DNA of 64,000 bases, from positions 4,316,001-4,380,000 of the forward strand of contig NZ_CP163443.1 of NCBI RefSeq assembly GCF_041053055.1, read 5' to 3'. The notes under the pieces are model-generated. The model was not told the DNA's origin. It saw only the letters and a list, made by a program, of their open reading frames with translations, and searched no databases. Every line of letters starts with the position of its first letter. Position 1 is the first letter of the stretch. Below are positions 16,321 to 25,578 of the stretch, piece by piece. Position numbers and translations under genes: made by a program. This DNA comes from Streptomyces sp. R41 (GTDB lineage Bacteria; Actinomycetota; Actinomycetes; Streptomycetales; Streptomycetaceae).

Positions 16321-17882
16321 CCGATCGCCCAGCCCATGTCCTGCGTGGGCGCCCTGCGCACGTACAGGCGCAGCGTCACGCCTTTTCGTACGACCTCATC
16401 CAGGGGTACGAACTCCTCGTCGACCACGGCGAGTTTGACCCGTTCGGTCGGGCTGGCCGGATACCAGGCCGGGCGCAGCGCGAACGGCTCGGCGACCACC
16501 CACACCCGGTCGAGCCGGGCCAGGCGGCGGCGCAGTTCTCCCGGGTCCGCCTCCAGCCCGTACAGCGTTCCGGAGGCCGGCCCCGGCGCGCTGAGCGCGA
16601 CATCCCGGATCCCGCGGAAGCCCTTCGGATACGCCAGCGCCGACCGCCGCACGATCGAGGGCAGGAACAGCACCGGGTCGCCGGGGCGCAGTTCGCGGCG
16701 GGCGGTGGCGGAGACGGCGGCGAGGTTGTCGGCGCGGTAATCGGCGGTGCGGTCCTGGCGGAGCAGGGGGAGCTGGACGGCGAAGGTGAGGGTGATGGTC
16801 AGGACGCCGGTGAGGGTGACGCGCGGTCCGGTGGGGACGGTGAGGCGCAGCCGGGGCATCAGACCCACCAGCCGTTCGGCGCCCGCCGCGGCGAGCAGTG
16901 GCGCCCCGGCGAGGGCGTACAGCACATACCGGTCGTCGTACAGCGGCCAGAACTGCGAGGCGGTCATCAGCACCACCGGCGGGACCACCATCAGGGGCAG
17001 GGCGACCGCCGGGAGCGACAGCTCTCCCCGGCGCACGAACGGCGGCCGCACGGCGAGGGCGATGAGGACCAGGTACGGCACGACCACCAGCAGCGTCGGC
17101 CCGGTGAACGCCGCCAGCAGCCGCTCCACGCTCCCGGCACCGGGCCGCGGCAGCCACGCGACCTGCGCCGACTGCCCCCGCGAGACGAGGACGAGCGGCA
17201 CCAGCGCCAGGACGGCGGCTCCCGCCGCGCACCCCCATCGCCGCCACACCCGCGCCGGCACCCGCACGAGCGCCAGCGTTCCCGCGTGCGCGAGCAGCAG
17301 GAGCACCGCCAGCTCGTGCAGCAGACACGTGACGGCGACCACCCCTCCGTACGCCCACCAGCCCGCCGCCCTCCCCCAAGTTCCGGTCTTCGCTCGAACA
17401 GGGGGGACCTCCATGACCCGCACCAGCAGCACCGTCGCCCCCGCCGCCCCGGCCGCGACGAGCGCGTAGGACCGGCCCTCCTGCGCGAAGTGCCCGGCCA
17501 TGGGCGTGACGGCGTACAACAGCCCCGCCCACAGGCCGACCCGCGGGCGGCACAGGCGGACGCCGAGGGCCGCGACGAGGCCCGCGGTGGTGGCGGCGGC
17601 GCAGACCGAGGGGAGTCGGAGGGCGACCTCGCCGGGGTGCGGGGCGAGGGCGGCGTGCATCAGGAGGTAGTACAGGCCGTGCACCGCGTCGACGGAGTGC
17701 AGCAGCTGCCAGATCTGCGGCACCGAGCGCCGCGCGACCTGGAACGTCACCGCCTCGTCCCGCCACATGCCGCCGCGGTCGAGCCCCCAGAGCCCGATCG
17801 CCAGCATGGCGGACACGGGCAGCAGCACGGCCGCCGCCGCCGAACGCCCGGCCCCGGACCACCTCACCCACGTACTCAGCAT
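16317..17882 (-). CDS. Polytopic GT39/ArnT-type membrane glycosyltransferase
   Basis: A 521-residue integral membrane protein. After the first helix (AAAAVLLPVSAMLAIGLWGL) it has DRGGMWRDEAVTF, matching the first-loop acidic motif of GT-C enzymes of the ArnT/PMT type, then HGLYYLLMHAALAPHPGEVALRLPSV and GVRLCRPRVGLWAGLLYAVTPMAGHFAQEGRSYAL, both characteristic of these transferases. About ten helices precede a C-terminal soluble domain. It should transfer a sugar from a polyprenyl-phosphate carrier to an extracytoplasmic acceptor. Its place within the polymer region suggests wall polymer decoration, but protein O-mannosylation-like roles cannot be excluded. Confidence 0.72.
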   Translation of the reverse strand: MLSTWVRWSGAGRSAAAAVLLPVSAMLAIGLWGLDRGGMWRDEAVTFQVARRSVPQIWQLLHSVDAVHGLYYLLMHAALAPHPGEVALRLPSVCAAATTAGLVAALGVRLCRPRVGLWAGLLYAVTPMAGHFAQEGRSYALVAAGAAGATVLLVRVMEVPPVRAKTGTWGRAAGWWAYGGVVAVTCLLHELAVLLLLAHAGTLALVRVPARVWRRWGCAAGAAVLALVPLVLVSRGQSAQVAWLPRPGAGSVERLLAAFTGPTLLVVVPYLVLIALAVRPPFVRRGELSLPAVALPLMVVPPVVLMTASQFWPLYDDRYVLYALAGAPLLAAAGAERLVGLMPRLRLTVPTGPRVTLTGVLTITLTFAVQLPLLRQDRTADYRADNLAAVSATARRELRPGDPVLFLPSIVRRSALAYPKGFRGIRDVALSAPGPASGTLYGLEADPGELRRRLARLDRVWVVAEPFALRPAWYPASPTERVKLAVVDEEFVPLDEVVRKGVTLRLYVRRAPTQDMGWAIG

Positions 17883-17975
17883 GGGACCGATTTTTTGCTA
17901 TTAACCAACGTCTGAACGGTATTGACGGCGTATCAACTGTTGTGAGGCATCCATGCGGATTACGATCCGGGCTTG

Positions 17976-19256
17976 ATGAGCGCCTTGAAGAGACCCCACC
18001 ACGTGCTTGCCCTCGCCGCCGCCTGGCTCGCCACCCGCTCCCTGATGCTGTGGCTGCTCGCCCACGACGACCTCGACGCGCTCGGCCGGGGCGGGGTCTC
18101 GCGCGAGGTGGGGCACCTGTACTTCCGTTGGTACGGCGTCCTGTCGCAGGGCGCGTTTCCGGTGGGCGACCGCCTGTGGCAGTACCCGCCGGGCGCGGGC
18201 CCGGTGCTGCTCGCGCCCGCCCTGCTGCCGACGCTGACATACTTCACGGCCTTCGTGACCCTCACGCTCGTCGCGGACGCCGGGATCACCTATGCCCTCA
18301 CGCGCGCGGGGCGACGCCCCGGGCGCAGCCTGCGCGGGGCCGCCCTGTGGACAGGGGGCCTCCCCCTGCTCCTGCACATCCCGCTCGCCCGGTACGACGT
18401 CCAGGTCACCGCCTTCGCCGTCATCTCGCTGTTGACGTTGTCGCGCTCCACGCGCGCGTGCGGCGCCTTCGCCGCACTGGGGGCGTTGGTGAAGGTCTGG
18501 CCCGCGCTGACGCTGATCGGGACACCCCGGGGCCGTACGACCCGGGAGGTCTGGACATCGGCGGTGATCACGGCGGCCGCGCTGCTCGCGCTTCTGACGG
18601 CCGTCTTCCGCGACCCGTTCGACTTCCTTCGCCAGCAGGGCGGCCGGGGCGTGCAGATCGAGTCGCTCGGGGGCACGGTCCTGGGCTTCGCGCGCCGCGC
18701 CGGGTGGCCGGGCAAGGCGCGCTACCAGTACGGAGCGATGGAGTTCGTCGGCCCGTACGTCTCCGTGGTGGCCGCCGTCTCGCTTGCCCTCACGCTCGCC
18801 GCGTTCGGGCTCCTGCTGCTGTGGCGGGTGCGGGCGCGGCACTGGACAGCGGCGACCGCGTACGACGCCGCGCTCGCCGCCGTGCTGCTGTTCACGGTGA
18901 CGAGCCGGGTGATCAGCCCCCAGTACATGGTGTGGCTGCTCGGTCTGTCCGCCGTGTGCCTGACCTCGCGGCACACCACACAGCGCCCGGTGGCCGCACT
19001 GATCGTGGCGGCGACGGCGGTCAGCTCGGTGGCGTACCCCGGCCTGTACGGGGAAGTCGTCCACAGCACCTGGACGGGCTGCCTGCTGATGCTCGTACGC
19101 AACGGTCTGCTGGCGACGGCGGCGGGGATGTCGTTCGCGCGGCTGTGGCGGTCGGGCCTTCCCATGGCCATGACAGATACGGCAGACCGGGTCAAATCAG
19201 ACGGGCCTCCACGGAACCCGCACCCGATTCCTGCCGTCTTCCGCACGAGACACTAA
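17976..19256 (+). CDS. Polytopic GT87-type membrane mannosyltransferase-like protein
   Basis: A 426-residue multi-spanning protein, divergent from the GT39-type gene. Conserved elements of the GT87 (PimE/polyprenyl-phosphomannose-dependent) group are seen: VGHLYFRWYGVLSQGAFPVGDRLWQYPPGAG (first loop, YPPG signature), LLLHIPLARYDVQVTAF, GALVKVWPALTLIG and VTSRVISPQYMVWLLGL. It would add a sugar to a lipid- or wall-linked acceptor on the outer face of the membrane. TTG 17973 immediately precedes ATG 17976; the ATG is preferred. The short, unusually AT-rich divergent region upstream (17883-17975) should hold promoters for both genes. Confidence 0.75.
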   Translation: MSALKRPHHVLALAAAWLATRSLMLWLLAHDDLDALGRGGVSREVGHLYFRWYGVLSQGAFPVGDRLWQYPPGAGPVLLAPALLPTLTYFTAFVTLTLVADAGITYALTRAGRRPGRSLRGAALWTGGLPLLLHIPLARYDVQVTAFAVISLLTLSRSTRACGAFAALGALVKVWPALTLIGTPRGRTTREVWTSAVITAAALLALLTAVFRDPFDFLRQQGGRGVQIESLGGTVLGFARRAGWPGKARYQYGAMEFVGPYVSVVAAVSLALTLAAFGLLLLWRVRARHWTAATAYDAALAAVLLFTVTSRVISPQYMVWLLGLSAVCLTSRHTTQRPVAALIVAATAVSSVAYPGLYGEVVHSTWTGCLLMLVRNGLLATAAGMSFARLWRSGLPMAMTDTADRVKSDGPPRNPHPIPAVFRTRH

Positions 19257-19302
19257 GTGCCTCTTAACGGAAAATTACCCGCAACACCTACCGTTTCGGC
19301 CC

Positions 19303-20907
19303 GTGGATCCCATGAGCTCTCAGCACGCGCAGGTCAGTGTGGTCGTCATCGGGTACAACGACGCCACCCACGTGAGGGAAGCGGTGCGCTCGGCGCTCGC
19401 CCAGGGCCCGGCCGTCCGTGAGGTGATAGCCGTGGACGACTGCTCGACGGACGGCAGCGCGGCCCTCCTCGACGGCCTCGCCGCCGCCGAGCCGCGCCTG
19501 AGAGTGATCCGCCGCGCGGTCAACAGCGGCGGCTGCGGCACTCCCCGCAACGACGGAATCGACGCGGCGACGGCCCCCTACGTGATGTTCCTGGACAGCG
19601 ACGACGTGCTGCCGCCCGGCGCGGTGGACGCGCTGCTCGCGGCCGCGGACGGGCAGCGCGCGCAGGTCGCGGCCGGGCTGTGCGTGCGCCGCGAGCTGCC
19701 CTCGGGCCGCGAGGTGCCCTGGGAGCGCGCGCTCTACGCGAAGCCCGCCCTCGTCTCCCACCCCGCGCGGCGCACGCGCCTGGTCCGCGACACGCTCTGC
19801 GTCAACAAGCTGTACCGCACCGACTTCCTGCGCCGGCACGGGATCCGCTTCCCCGAGGGCCGCTTCCACTACGAGGACTTCGTGTTCACCGCGCGCGTGC
19901 TGGCCGCCGGGCCGCGTATCGCGCTCGTACCCGACACGGTGTACATCTGGCATGTACGGCGCGAGGCCGCACACCTCTCGATCTCGCTCGACCGCGCGGA
20001 CATCGCCAACTGGCGGGCCAGGACCGATGCGAACCGGGCCGCGTACGAGATCCTGCTCGGCGCAGGCGAGAAGGGGCTCGCGCGGGCGGTGCACGCCAAG
20101 TTCCTCGACCACGAGCTGCGGATGTACACGCGCGAACTCGAACTGCGCGACCCGGAGTACCGGCGCGCCTGGTGGGAGCTCACGCGCGCCTATCTCTCGT
20201 CCTTCGACGCGACCGACTTCACCGTCAATCCGACCGCCCCCGGCCGCCTCGTCGCCCGCGTCGTACTGGCCTCCCCCGCACCCCGCGACCTGCCCCGCCT
20301 CAAGGAGCTCGCGGCCCGCCCGGCCCGGCTGCTCCCGCCGTACGCCCGCGCCTCCGACACCACGCCCATCTGGTCGGACGACCTCCCCCAGGTCACGCTG
20401 GACCATTTCCTGACGCGCCCCGCCCACCTGCTGCCGGCCGCCGTCGACGCCGAACTGCGGCCCCGCGCGCGTGGCACCCGGCTGCGGCTGCGTCTGCACG
20501 AGCTGTACGGGCGGATGGCTCAGGCGGGTCCGACGTCGGTGGGCGTGGAGTTCGTGCACCGGGAGGAGGGCCGGGTGGGACTGCGCCGCGAGGTGAACTT
20601 CCTGGCGGACCGGTACGGCGACGTCTGGACGGCCCAGACGCCGGTGGACCTGGCGGCGCTGGGCGCGGGCACGTGGGATCTCCGGCTGGAGCTCCGCTTT
20701 CGCGACGGCAGCAGCCGGGAGGCCACCGCGCACGCGCTCACGGGCCCCGGCCTGCTGCGCCGCCGCGCGGTCCCGGACGCCCGCCACGGCGTCCTGCTCG
20801 TGCAGCCGTACCGCACGCACGCGGGGGCGCTCGCGCTGCGCACGGCGTCCGGATGGAGAGGAATGACCGATGTAGTACGCCGCCGCCTCAAACGCCTGGT
20901 TCACTGA
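19303..20907 (+). CDS. GT2 glycosyltransferase with C-terminal accessory domain (TarS-like layout)
   Basis: A 534-residue protein. Residues about 8-230 are a canonical GT2 domain: VSVVVIGYNDA, IAVDDCSTDGS, NSGGCGTPRNDGI, FLDSDDVL, HYEDFVF. The remaining 300 residues are predicted helical then beta-rich (LRLRLHELYGRM, VGVEFVHREEGRVG, TWDLRLELRFRDGSS) and are similar in plan to the middle part of the 968-residue fusion at 29665-32571, but there is no phosphotransferase domain. Such GT2 plus beta-domain proteins glycosylate wall teichoic acid in other Gram-positives (TarS type), so decoration of a polyol-phosphate polymer is inferred. GTG 19303 and ATG 19312 are both possible starts. galE follows at once. 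Confidence 0.75.
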   Translation: MDPMSSQHAQVSVVVIGYNDATHVREAVRSALAQGPAVREVIAVDDCSTDGSAALLDGLAAAEPRLRVIRRAVNSGGCGTPRNDGIDAATAPYVMFLDSDDVLPPGAVDALLAAADGQRAQVAAGLCVRRELPSGREVPWERALYAKPALVSHPARRTRLVRDTLCVNKLYRTDFLRRHGIRFPEGRFHYEDFVFTARVLAAGPRIALVPDTVYIWHVRREAAHLSISLDRADIANWRARTDANRAAYEILLGAGEKGLARAVHAKFLDHELRMYTRELELRDPEYRRAWWELTRAYLSSFDATDFTVNPTAPGRLVARVVLASPAPRDLPRLKELAARPARLLPPYARASDTTPIWSDDLPQVTLDHFLTRPAHLLPAAVDAELRPRARGTRLRLRLHELYGRMAQAGPTSVGVEFVHREEGRVGLRREVNFLADRYGDVWTAQTPVDLAALGAGTWDLRLELRFRDGSSREATAHALTGPGLLRRRAVPDARHGVLLVQPYRTHAGALALRTASGWRGMTDVVRRRLKRLVH

Positions 20908-20965
20908 TACGCGACCGCACGACACACGCACCACCACGGGCTCACTGACGAGGGGACGGTCGCAC

Positions 20966-21946
20966 ATGACCTGGCTGATCACCGGCGGCGCCGGCTACAT
21001 CGGGGCGCACGTCGTGCGCGCGATGCTCGACGCGGGCGAACAGGCCGTGGTCTACGACGACTTGTCCACGGGGATCGCGGAGCGGGTACCCGCCGATGTC
21101 CCGCTGGTGGTCGGCTCGACCCTGGACTGCGAGCTGGTGTCCCGGACACTCACCGAGCACTCCGTCACCGGCGTCGTGCATCTGGCGGCGAAGAAGCAGG
21201 TCGGCGAGTCGGTGGACCTCCCGCTGCACTACTACCGGGAGAACGTCGAGGGCCTGCGGGTGCTGCTGGAGGCGGTGACGGCCGCGCGGGTCGGCTCGTT
21301 CGTCTTCTCGTCGTCCGCCGCGGTGTACGGCATGCCGGACGTGGACCTGGTCACCGAGGAGACGCCGTGCGTGCCGATGAGCCCGTACGGCGAGACGAAG
21401 CTGGCGGGCGAGTGGCTGGTCCGCGCGACGGGCCGCGCCACGGGCCTGTCCACCGCCTCCCTCCGCTACTTCAACGTGGCCGGAGCGGCATCCCCGGAAC
21501 TGGCCGACGTGGGCGTCTTCAACCTCATCCCCATGGTCTTCGAAAAGCTCACGGAGAACGCGCCCCCACGCATCTTCGGCGACGACTACCCCACCCCCGA
21601 CGGAACGTGCGTCCGCGACTACATCCACGTGGTCGACCTGGCCGAGGCCCACGTGGCCGCGGCCCGCGCCCTGGAGGCGTCTCCCGGCAGCGACCTCACG
21701 CTCAACATCGGCCGCGGCGAAGGCGTCTCGGTCCGCGAGATGATCGACCGCATCAACGCCCTCACCGGCTACGACCGCCCCCCGGTCACCACCCCCCGCC
21801 GCCCCGGCGACCCGGCCCGCGTCGTCGCCTCCGCCGACCGCATCGCCACCGAACTGGGCTGGAAGGCCAAGTACGACGTCCAGGACATGATCGCGTCGGC
21901 CTGGGCGGGCTGGGTACGCCTGCACCCCGGCGCGAGCCGCACGTAG
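20966..21946 (+). CDS. galE: UDP-glucose 4-epimerase
   Basis: A 326-residue SDR-type nucleotide-sugar epimerase interconverting UDP-glucose and UDP-galactose. The NAD-binding GGAGYIGAH motif is at residues 7-15, a Ser cluster FSSSAAVYG at 114-122, and the catalytic YGETK (Tyr141, Lys145) follows. ASLRYFNVAGA and DGTCVRDYIHVVDLAEAH are diagnostic of GalE rather than dehydratases. A gaggggac ribosome site precedes ATG 20966. Adjacent to the GT2 gene (58 bp), it probably supplies UDP-galactose or a related donor to polymer decoration; a separate role in galactose catabolism cannot be excluded. Confidence 0.93.
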   Translation: MTWLITGGAGYIGAHVVRAMLDAGEQAVVYDDLSTGIAERVPADVPLVVGSTLDCELVSRTLTEHSVTGVVHLAAKKQVGESVDLPLHYYRENVEGLRVLLEAVTAARVGSFVFSSSAAVYGMPDVDLVTEETPCVPMSPYGETKLAGEWLVRATGRATGLSTASLRYFNVAGAASPELADVGVFNLIPMVFEKLTENAPPRIFGDDYPTPDGTCVRDYIHVVDLAEAHVAAARALEASPGSDLTLNIGRGEGVSVREMIDRINALTGYDRPPVTTPRRPGDPARVVASADRIATELGWKAKYDVQDMIASAWAGWVRLHPGASRT

Positions 21947-21988
21947 CCCCGGGCCCCAGGCTCGCCGACGCCCCCGTACGCTCCCCCA

Positions 21989-22927
21989 ATGACCGCTACC
22001 GGCACCATCCTCGGCTCGGCGGTGGGCGACGCCCTCGGGGCCCCCTTCGAGTTCGGTCCCGAAGGGGCGTTCACTGCCCGCTTCCCCACCCCCGGGTACG
22101 GCGGGGAGATGTGCGGAGGCGGTGGCTGGGACCCGGGGGAGGCCACCGACGACACGCAGATGGCCGTGCTGGTCGGCGAATCGCTCCTCGAGCACGACGG
22201 CCTCGAACTCCCGGACATCTTCCGCAGATTCCAGCGGTGGGCGGCAGCCGACCCCAAGGACATGGGCCTGCAGACCGAGGCCGTCCTCACCAGCGGAGAC
22301 CCCTGGGACCTTGCCGCGGCCATCCACTACCAGGAGAACCAACGGGCCGCCGGAAACGGCTCGTTGATGCGTGCGGCGACCTCCGCCGTCCACTTCGCCC
22401 CGCACGGCCGGGACGCCACCATGGCCGCCGCCCGCCGCATCGCCGCGCTCACCCACGGCGACCGGGCGGCCTGGGAGGGCACGGCGCTCTTCCACGAACT
22501 GGTTCGAGTCGCCCTGAACGGAGGGGACCCCCTCAGCGCGATCCCGGAGACCCTCGGCGCCGTCCACCCGGACCACCGCGCCCGCTACGCCACCGTCCTC
22601 GCCCCTGACTGGCACCCCGACCAGGCAACCGAATTCAACGGCGCGGTGTGGCCCTGCCTCGGCTCCGCCGTCTGGGCCCTGCGCACCACCGAATCGTACG
22701 AGGACGCCGTACGCGCCGCGATCGACCTCGGCGGCGACACGGACACCGTCGCGGCCGTGACCGGCGGCCTCGCAGGCGCCGTATACGGAGCGGGCGCCAT
22801 CCCAGAACGGTGGACCGAGGTGCTGCACGTTCCGCTGCCGGGCTCGGGTGGACGAGTCCTGCGGGCCGCGGAACTCACCGACCTCGCCCGCAGGCTGGCC
22901 GGACAGCCGGACGACGCCATGCCCTGA
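21989..22927 (+). CDS. ADP-ribosylglycohydrolase family protein (DraG-like)
   Basis: A 312-residue protein with all family signatures: GSAVGDALGAPFE near residues 9-21, TDDTQM (53-58), GNGSLMRAA (122-130) and LGGDTDTVAAVTGGLAGA (248-265). The Asp residues of TDD and GGDTD bind the two metal ions in characterised members. These enzymes remove ADP-ribose from modified Arg, nucleic acids or small molecules; the target here cannot be read from the sequence. No ADP-ribosyltransferase is seen nearby. It lies 42 bp after galE and 47 bp before the methyltransferase. Confidence 0.9.
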   Translation: MTATGTILGSAVGDALGAPFEFGPEGAFTARFPTPGYGGEMCGGGGWDPGEATDDTQMAVLVGESLLEHDGLELPDIFRRFQRWAAADPKDMGLQTEAVLTSGDPWDLAAAIHYQENQRAAGNGSLMRAATSAVHFAPHGRDATMAAARRIAALTHGDRAAWEGTALFHELVRVALNGGDPLSAIPETLGAVHPDHRARYATVLAPDWHPDQATEFNGAVWPCLGSAVWALRTTESYEDAVRAAIDLGGDTDTVAAVTGGLAGAVYGAGAIPERWTEVLHVPLPGSGGRVLRAAELTDLARRLAGQPDDAMP

Positions 22928-22974
22928 GCGAACAGCCCCATACGGTCGTGGGTGCTCTCCCTAGCATCAACGGC

Positions 22975-23664
22975 ATGGGACCCAGGGCGAGCGCAGCGAC
23001 GTATGACGAACACGCCGACTGGTACAACGACTTCATGTCGGCCGGTACGGCAGGGGCGTACATCGAGCGGGTGCACGCCGCGATCGAGGAGCTCCTCGGG
23101 CCCGGCGAAGGGACGTGTCTGGACGTCTGCTGTGGGACGGGGGCACATGCGCCCGCGTTGGCCGGGCTGGGGTGGACGCCAGTCGGTGTGGATCTGTCGG
23201 GTGGTCAACTAAGGCATGCCGTACGGCGGTTGCCCGTCGTCGTGGGTGACGCGACGGCGCTGCCGTTCGGGGACGGGGCCGTGCCCACTGTCGCGTGTGT
23301 GCTGGCCCATACCGACGTGCCCGATTACGCGGCCGTGCTGAGGGAGGTCGCCCGGGTGCTGCGGCCCGGTGGGCGGTTCGTGCATCTGGGGGTGCACCCG
23401 TGCTTCATCGGCGCGTTCGCCGACTGGAGCGACCGGCCGAGGGTGCTGCTCGACGAGCGGTACGCCGACCGGTCCCGCAGCTTCGACGCGTGGAACCCGG
23501 CGGGCGTCCGGGCCCGTGTCGGCGCCTGGCACCTCCCGCTCTCGGACCTCCTCAACGCCACCACCGCGGCCGGCCTGCGGATCGTGCGCACCACCGAGGC
23601 GGGGCCCGGCGGCGTGCCCGACCTGTTCGGCTTCCTTGCCGTAAAGGGCCGGGACGACCGCTGA
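22975..23664 (+). CDS. SAM-dependent methyltransferase, class I
   Basis: A 229-residue protein. The N-terminus YDEHADWYNDF is typical of UbiE/Methyltransf_11 proteins, and motif I CLDVCCGTGAH is at residues 48-58. PVVVGDATALPFGDGAV and LREVARVLRPGGRFVHLGVHPCF follow as the post-I and motif III regions. The substrate is unknown. Starting at ATG 22975 avoids the longer frame from 22648, which lies inside the neighbouring gene. Confidence 0.85.
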   Translation: MGPRASAATYDEHADWYNDFMSAGTAGAYIERVHAAIEELLGPGEGTCLDVCCGTGAHAPALAGLGWTPVGVDLSGGQLRHAVRRLPVVVGDATALPFGDGAVPTVACVLAHTDVPDYAAVLREVARVLRPGGRFVHLGVHPCFIGAFADWSDRPRVLLDERYADRSRSFDAWNPAGVRARVGAWHLPLSDLLNATTAAGLRIVRTTEAGPGGVPDLFGFLAVKGRDDR

Positions 23665-23666
23665 CT

Positions 23667-24314
23667 TCACGACCTCCTGTTGAGGTACGCCAGTACCGCC
23701 AGCACCCTCCGGTGTCCGCTGTCGGTCGACGGCAGGTCCAGCTTCAGGAACACGTTGCCGATGTGTTTGCTGACGGCGCTGTCGGAGAGGACCAGCGTCT
23801 TGCCGATGGTCGTGTTGTCGAGGCCCTCGGCCATCAGCTTGAGGACCTCGCGTTCGCGCGGGGTGAGCGAGTCGAGGGGTGAGTCACGACGGCGGGTGAG
23901 GAGTTCGGTGACGACCTCGGGGTCCAGGGCCGTACCGCCGGCCGCGACCCGGTCCAGCGCGTCGAGGAACTCGTCGACCCGGCCGACGCGATCCTTGAGC
24001 AGATAGCCCACCCCGCTCGCTCCGCCACCGAGCAACTCGGCCGCGTACGACTCCTCGACGTACTGCGAGAGCACGAGCACCGGCAGCCCGGGGATCTCCG
24101 CCCGTGCGGCGAGTGCCGCGCGCAGTCCCTCGTCGCGGAAGCCGGGCGGCATCCTGACGTCGAGGACAGCTATGTCCGGGCGATGCTTCAGGAGAGCCGG
24201 AAGCACCTCGGGCCCGCTGCCCGCGACGGCCACGACCTCGTGCCCGGCCGAGGTCAGCAGCAGCACCAGCCCCTCCCGCAGCAGGGCGTTGTCCTCGGCG
24301 ATCACCACACGCAC
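23667..24314 (-). CDS. NarL/LuxR-family response regulator
   Basis: A 215-residue two-domain regulator. The receiver domain begins MRVVIAEDNALLREG with the phospho-acceptor Asp52 in IAVLDVRMP and the switch Lys in YLLKDRVG. The LuxR-type output reads LTPREREVLKLMAEGLDNTTIGKTLVLSDSAVSKHIGNVFLKL at about residues 150-192. It lies 25 bp downstream of its sensor kinase on the same strand, so the two form one operon. A likely binding site is the perfect inverted repeat just upstream of the kinase. It is convergent with the methyltransferase, with only 2 bp between the stops. Confidence 0.92.
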   Translation of the reverse strand: MRVVIAEDNALLREGLVLLLTSAGHEVVAVAGSGPEVLPALLKHRPDIAVLDVRMPPGFRDEGLRAALAARAEIPGLPVLVLSQYVEESYAAELLGGGASGVGYLLKDRVGRVDEFLDALDRVAAGGTALDPEVVTELLTRRRDSPLDSLTPREREVLKLMAEGLDNTTIGKTLVLSDSAVSKHIGNVFLKLDLPSTDSGHRRVLAVLAYLNRRS

Positions 24315-24339
24315 GGCAGCGCTCCCCCGGTCGTTCCCG

Positions 24340-25533
24340 TCACCACACGCACGGCAGCTCCACTTCGATCACCGTCGGCCCCCCTGCGGGGCTGGTCAGC
24401 GTCAACGTCCCGTCGAGCGCGGCGACCCGTCGCTGCATGCCGAGCAGCCCGGAGCCGCCGGCTTCTCCCCCAGAGCTGAACGCCTGGGAGGTGCCCCCGG
24501 CACCGCCGCGCCCCTCGTCCCGTACGACCACCCGCAACCCGGCGGGCAGCCCGAGCAGTTGGACCGACGCCCGCTCCGCCCCGCTGTGCTTCGCCGCGTT
24601 CGTCAACGACTCGGCGACCACGAAGTACGCCGCCGCCTCGACCGCAGCCGGGGCCCGGGCCCCGCTCTCGTCCCCGTCCTGCAGTCCCTCGACGCCCACC
24701 GTGACATCGAGCCCGCTGCTCGCGGCGAGCGCCCGTACCGCGCCCGCGAGTCCCCGGTCGGTGAGGATCGGCGGATGGATGCCGCGCACCACGTGCCGCA
24801 GCTCCGTCAGGGCCGCCTCGGCCTGGTCCTGGGCGTCGTCGAGGAGTTTGCGCGCGGCGTCGGGGTCGCGGTCGTACGCCCGTTTCGCGAGGCCGATCCG
24901 CATCGAGAGGGAGACCAGGCGTGCCTGCGTGCCGTCGTGCAGGTCCCGTTCGATGCGGCGCAGTTCGGCACCGTGCGCAGCGATCGCACCCGCCCGGGTC
25001 TCGGTCAGCTCCTCGACCCGCTCGGCCAGCCGCGCCTTCGGAGACGGCTTGAGCAAGGCGGTGGACCAGGACGCGTCGAGGTCGGCGAGCCGGCTGATCA
25101 GCGGGAGGACGACGGCCTCGCGACCCAGCAGCCCCTGCCACACGCCGTCGACGACCAGGCCCAGCGGCCACAGCGGCAGTGCCGGCAGCACGAGGAAGCC
25201 ATAGCCGTAGTGCAGGACCATCCAGCGCAGGTCGGTGAAGGTGCCGGGGTCGCGGACCGCCGTGCGCAGCCGCTCGCGCAGCGGGCCCTCGATGGTCAGA
25301 TACGCCTCGGGGATCTCCCGGCCCGTCCACGCGGCGACCATGCGCCGCTTGGCCCCGGCCATCCGCCGTATCAGCAGCACCGTCTCCGGCAGCAGCCCGG
25401 CACCGACCACGGCGAGCGTGCCGACGGCCGCGATCAGCAGCACGGTGATGAAGATGATCGAGCCGAAGGCCAGCACGGCGGCCGTCGCGAGCTGGACCGT
25501 GGCCCGCGCCGCCTGCCGCACCGTCTTCCACAT
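24340..25533 (-). CDS. NarL-type sensor histidine kinase (HisKA_3)
   Basis: A 397-residue membrane kinase. Two to four helices are predicted (TAAVLAFGSIIFITVLLIAAVGTLAVVGAG; FLVLPALPLWPLGLVVDGVW) around a sensor-like segment, a domain layout common in actinobacterial kinases. The dimerisation/phosphoacceptor helix reads LRRIERDLHDGTQARLVSL with His199. The N box (FVVAESLTNAAKHSGA) and a G box (VVRDEGRGGAGG) follow in the HATPase. MWKTVRQ at 25533 is chosen as start; the open upstream extension overlaps the palindromic operator. The signal is unknown. Confidence 0.9.
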   Translation of the reverse strand: MWKTVRQAARATVQLATAAVLAFGSIIFITVLLIAAVGTLAVVGAGLLPETVLLIRRMAGAKRRMVAAWTGREIPEAYLTIEGPLRERLRTAVRDPGTFTDLRWMVLHYGYGFLVLPALPLWPLGLVVDGVWQGLLGREAVVLPLISRLADLDASWSTALLKPSPKARLAERVEELTETRAGAIAAHGAELRRIERDLHDGTQARLVSLSMRIGLAKRAYDRDPDAARKLLDDAQDQAEAALTELRHVVRGIHPPILTDRGLAGAVRALAASSGLDVTVGVEGLQDGDESGARAPAAVEAAAYFVVAESLTNAAKHSGAERASVQLLGLPAGLRVVVRDEGRGGAGGTSQAFSSGGEAGGSGLLGMQRRVAALDGTLTLTSPAGGPTVIEVELPCVW

Positions 25534-25552
25534 GCCGATCAGATTAGCTGCG

Positions 25553-25578
25553 CGATGGTGCAGCCAGCTGCACCATCG
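25553..25578. promoter_or_regulatory. Perfect 12-bp inverted repeat, candidate operator
   Basis: CGATGGTGCAGC and its exact reverse complement are separated by 2 bases, centred about 32 bp upstream of the kinase start and in the divergent region shared with the small membrane protein gene at 25703. The length and symmetry fit binding of a dimeric regulator, most simply autoregulation by the adjacent LuxR-type response regulator. Confidence 0.65.
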
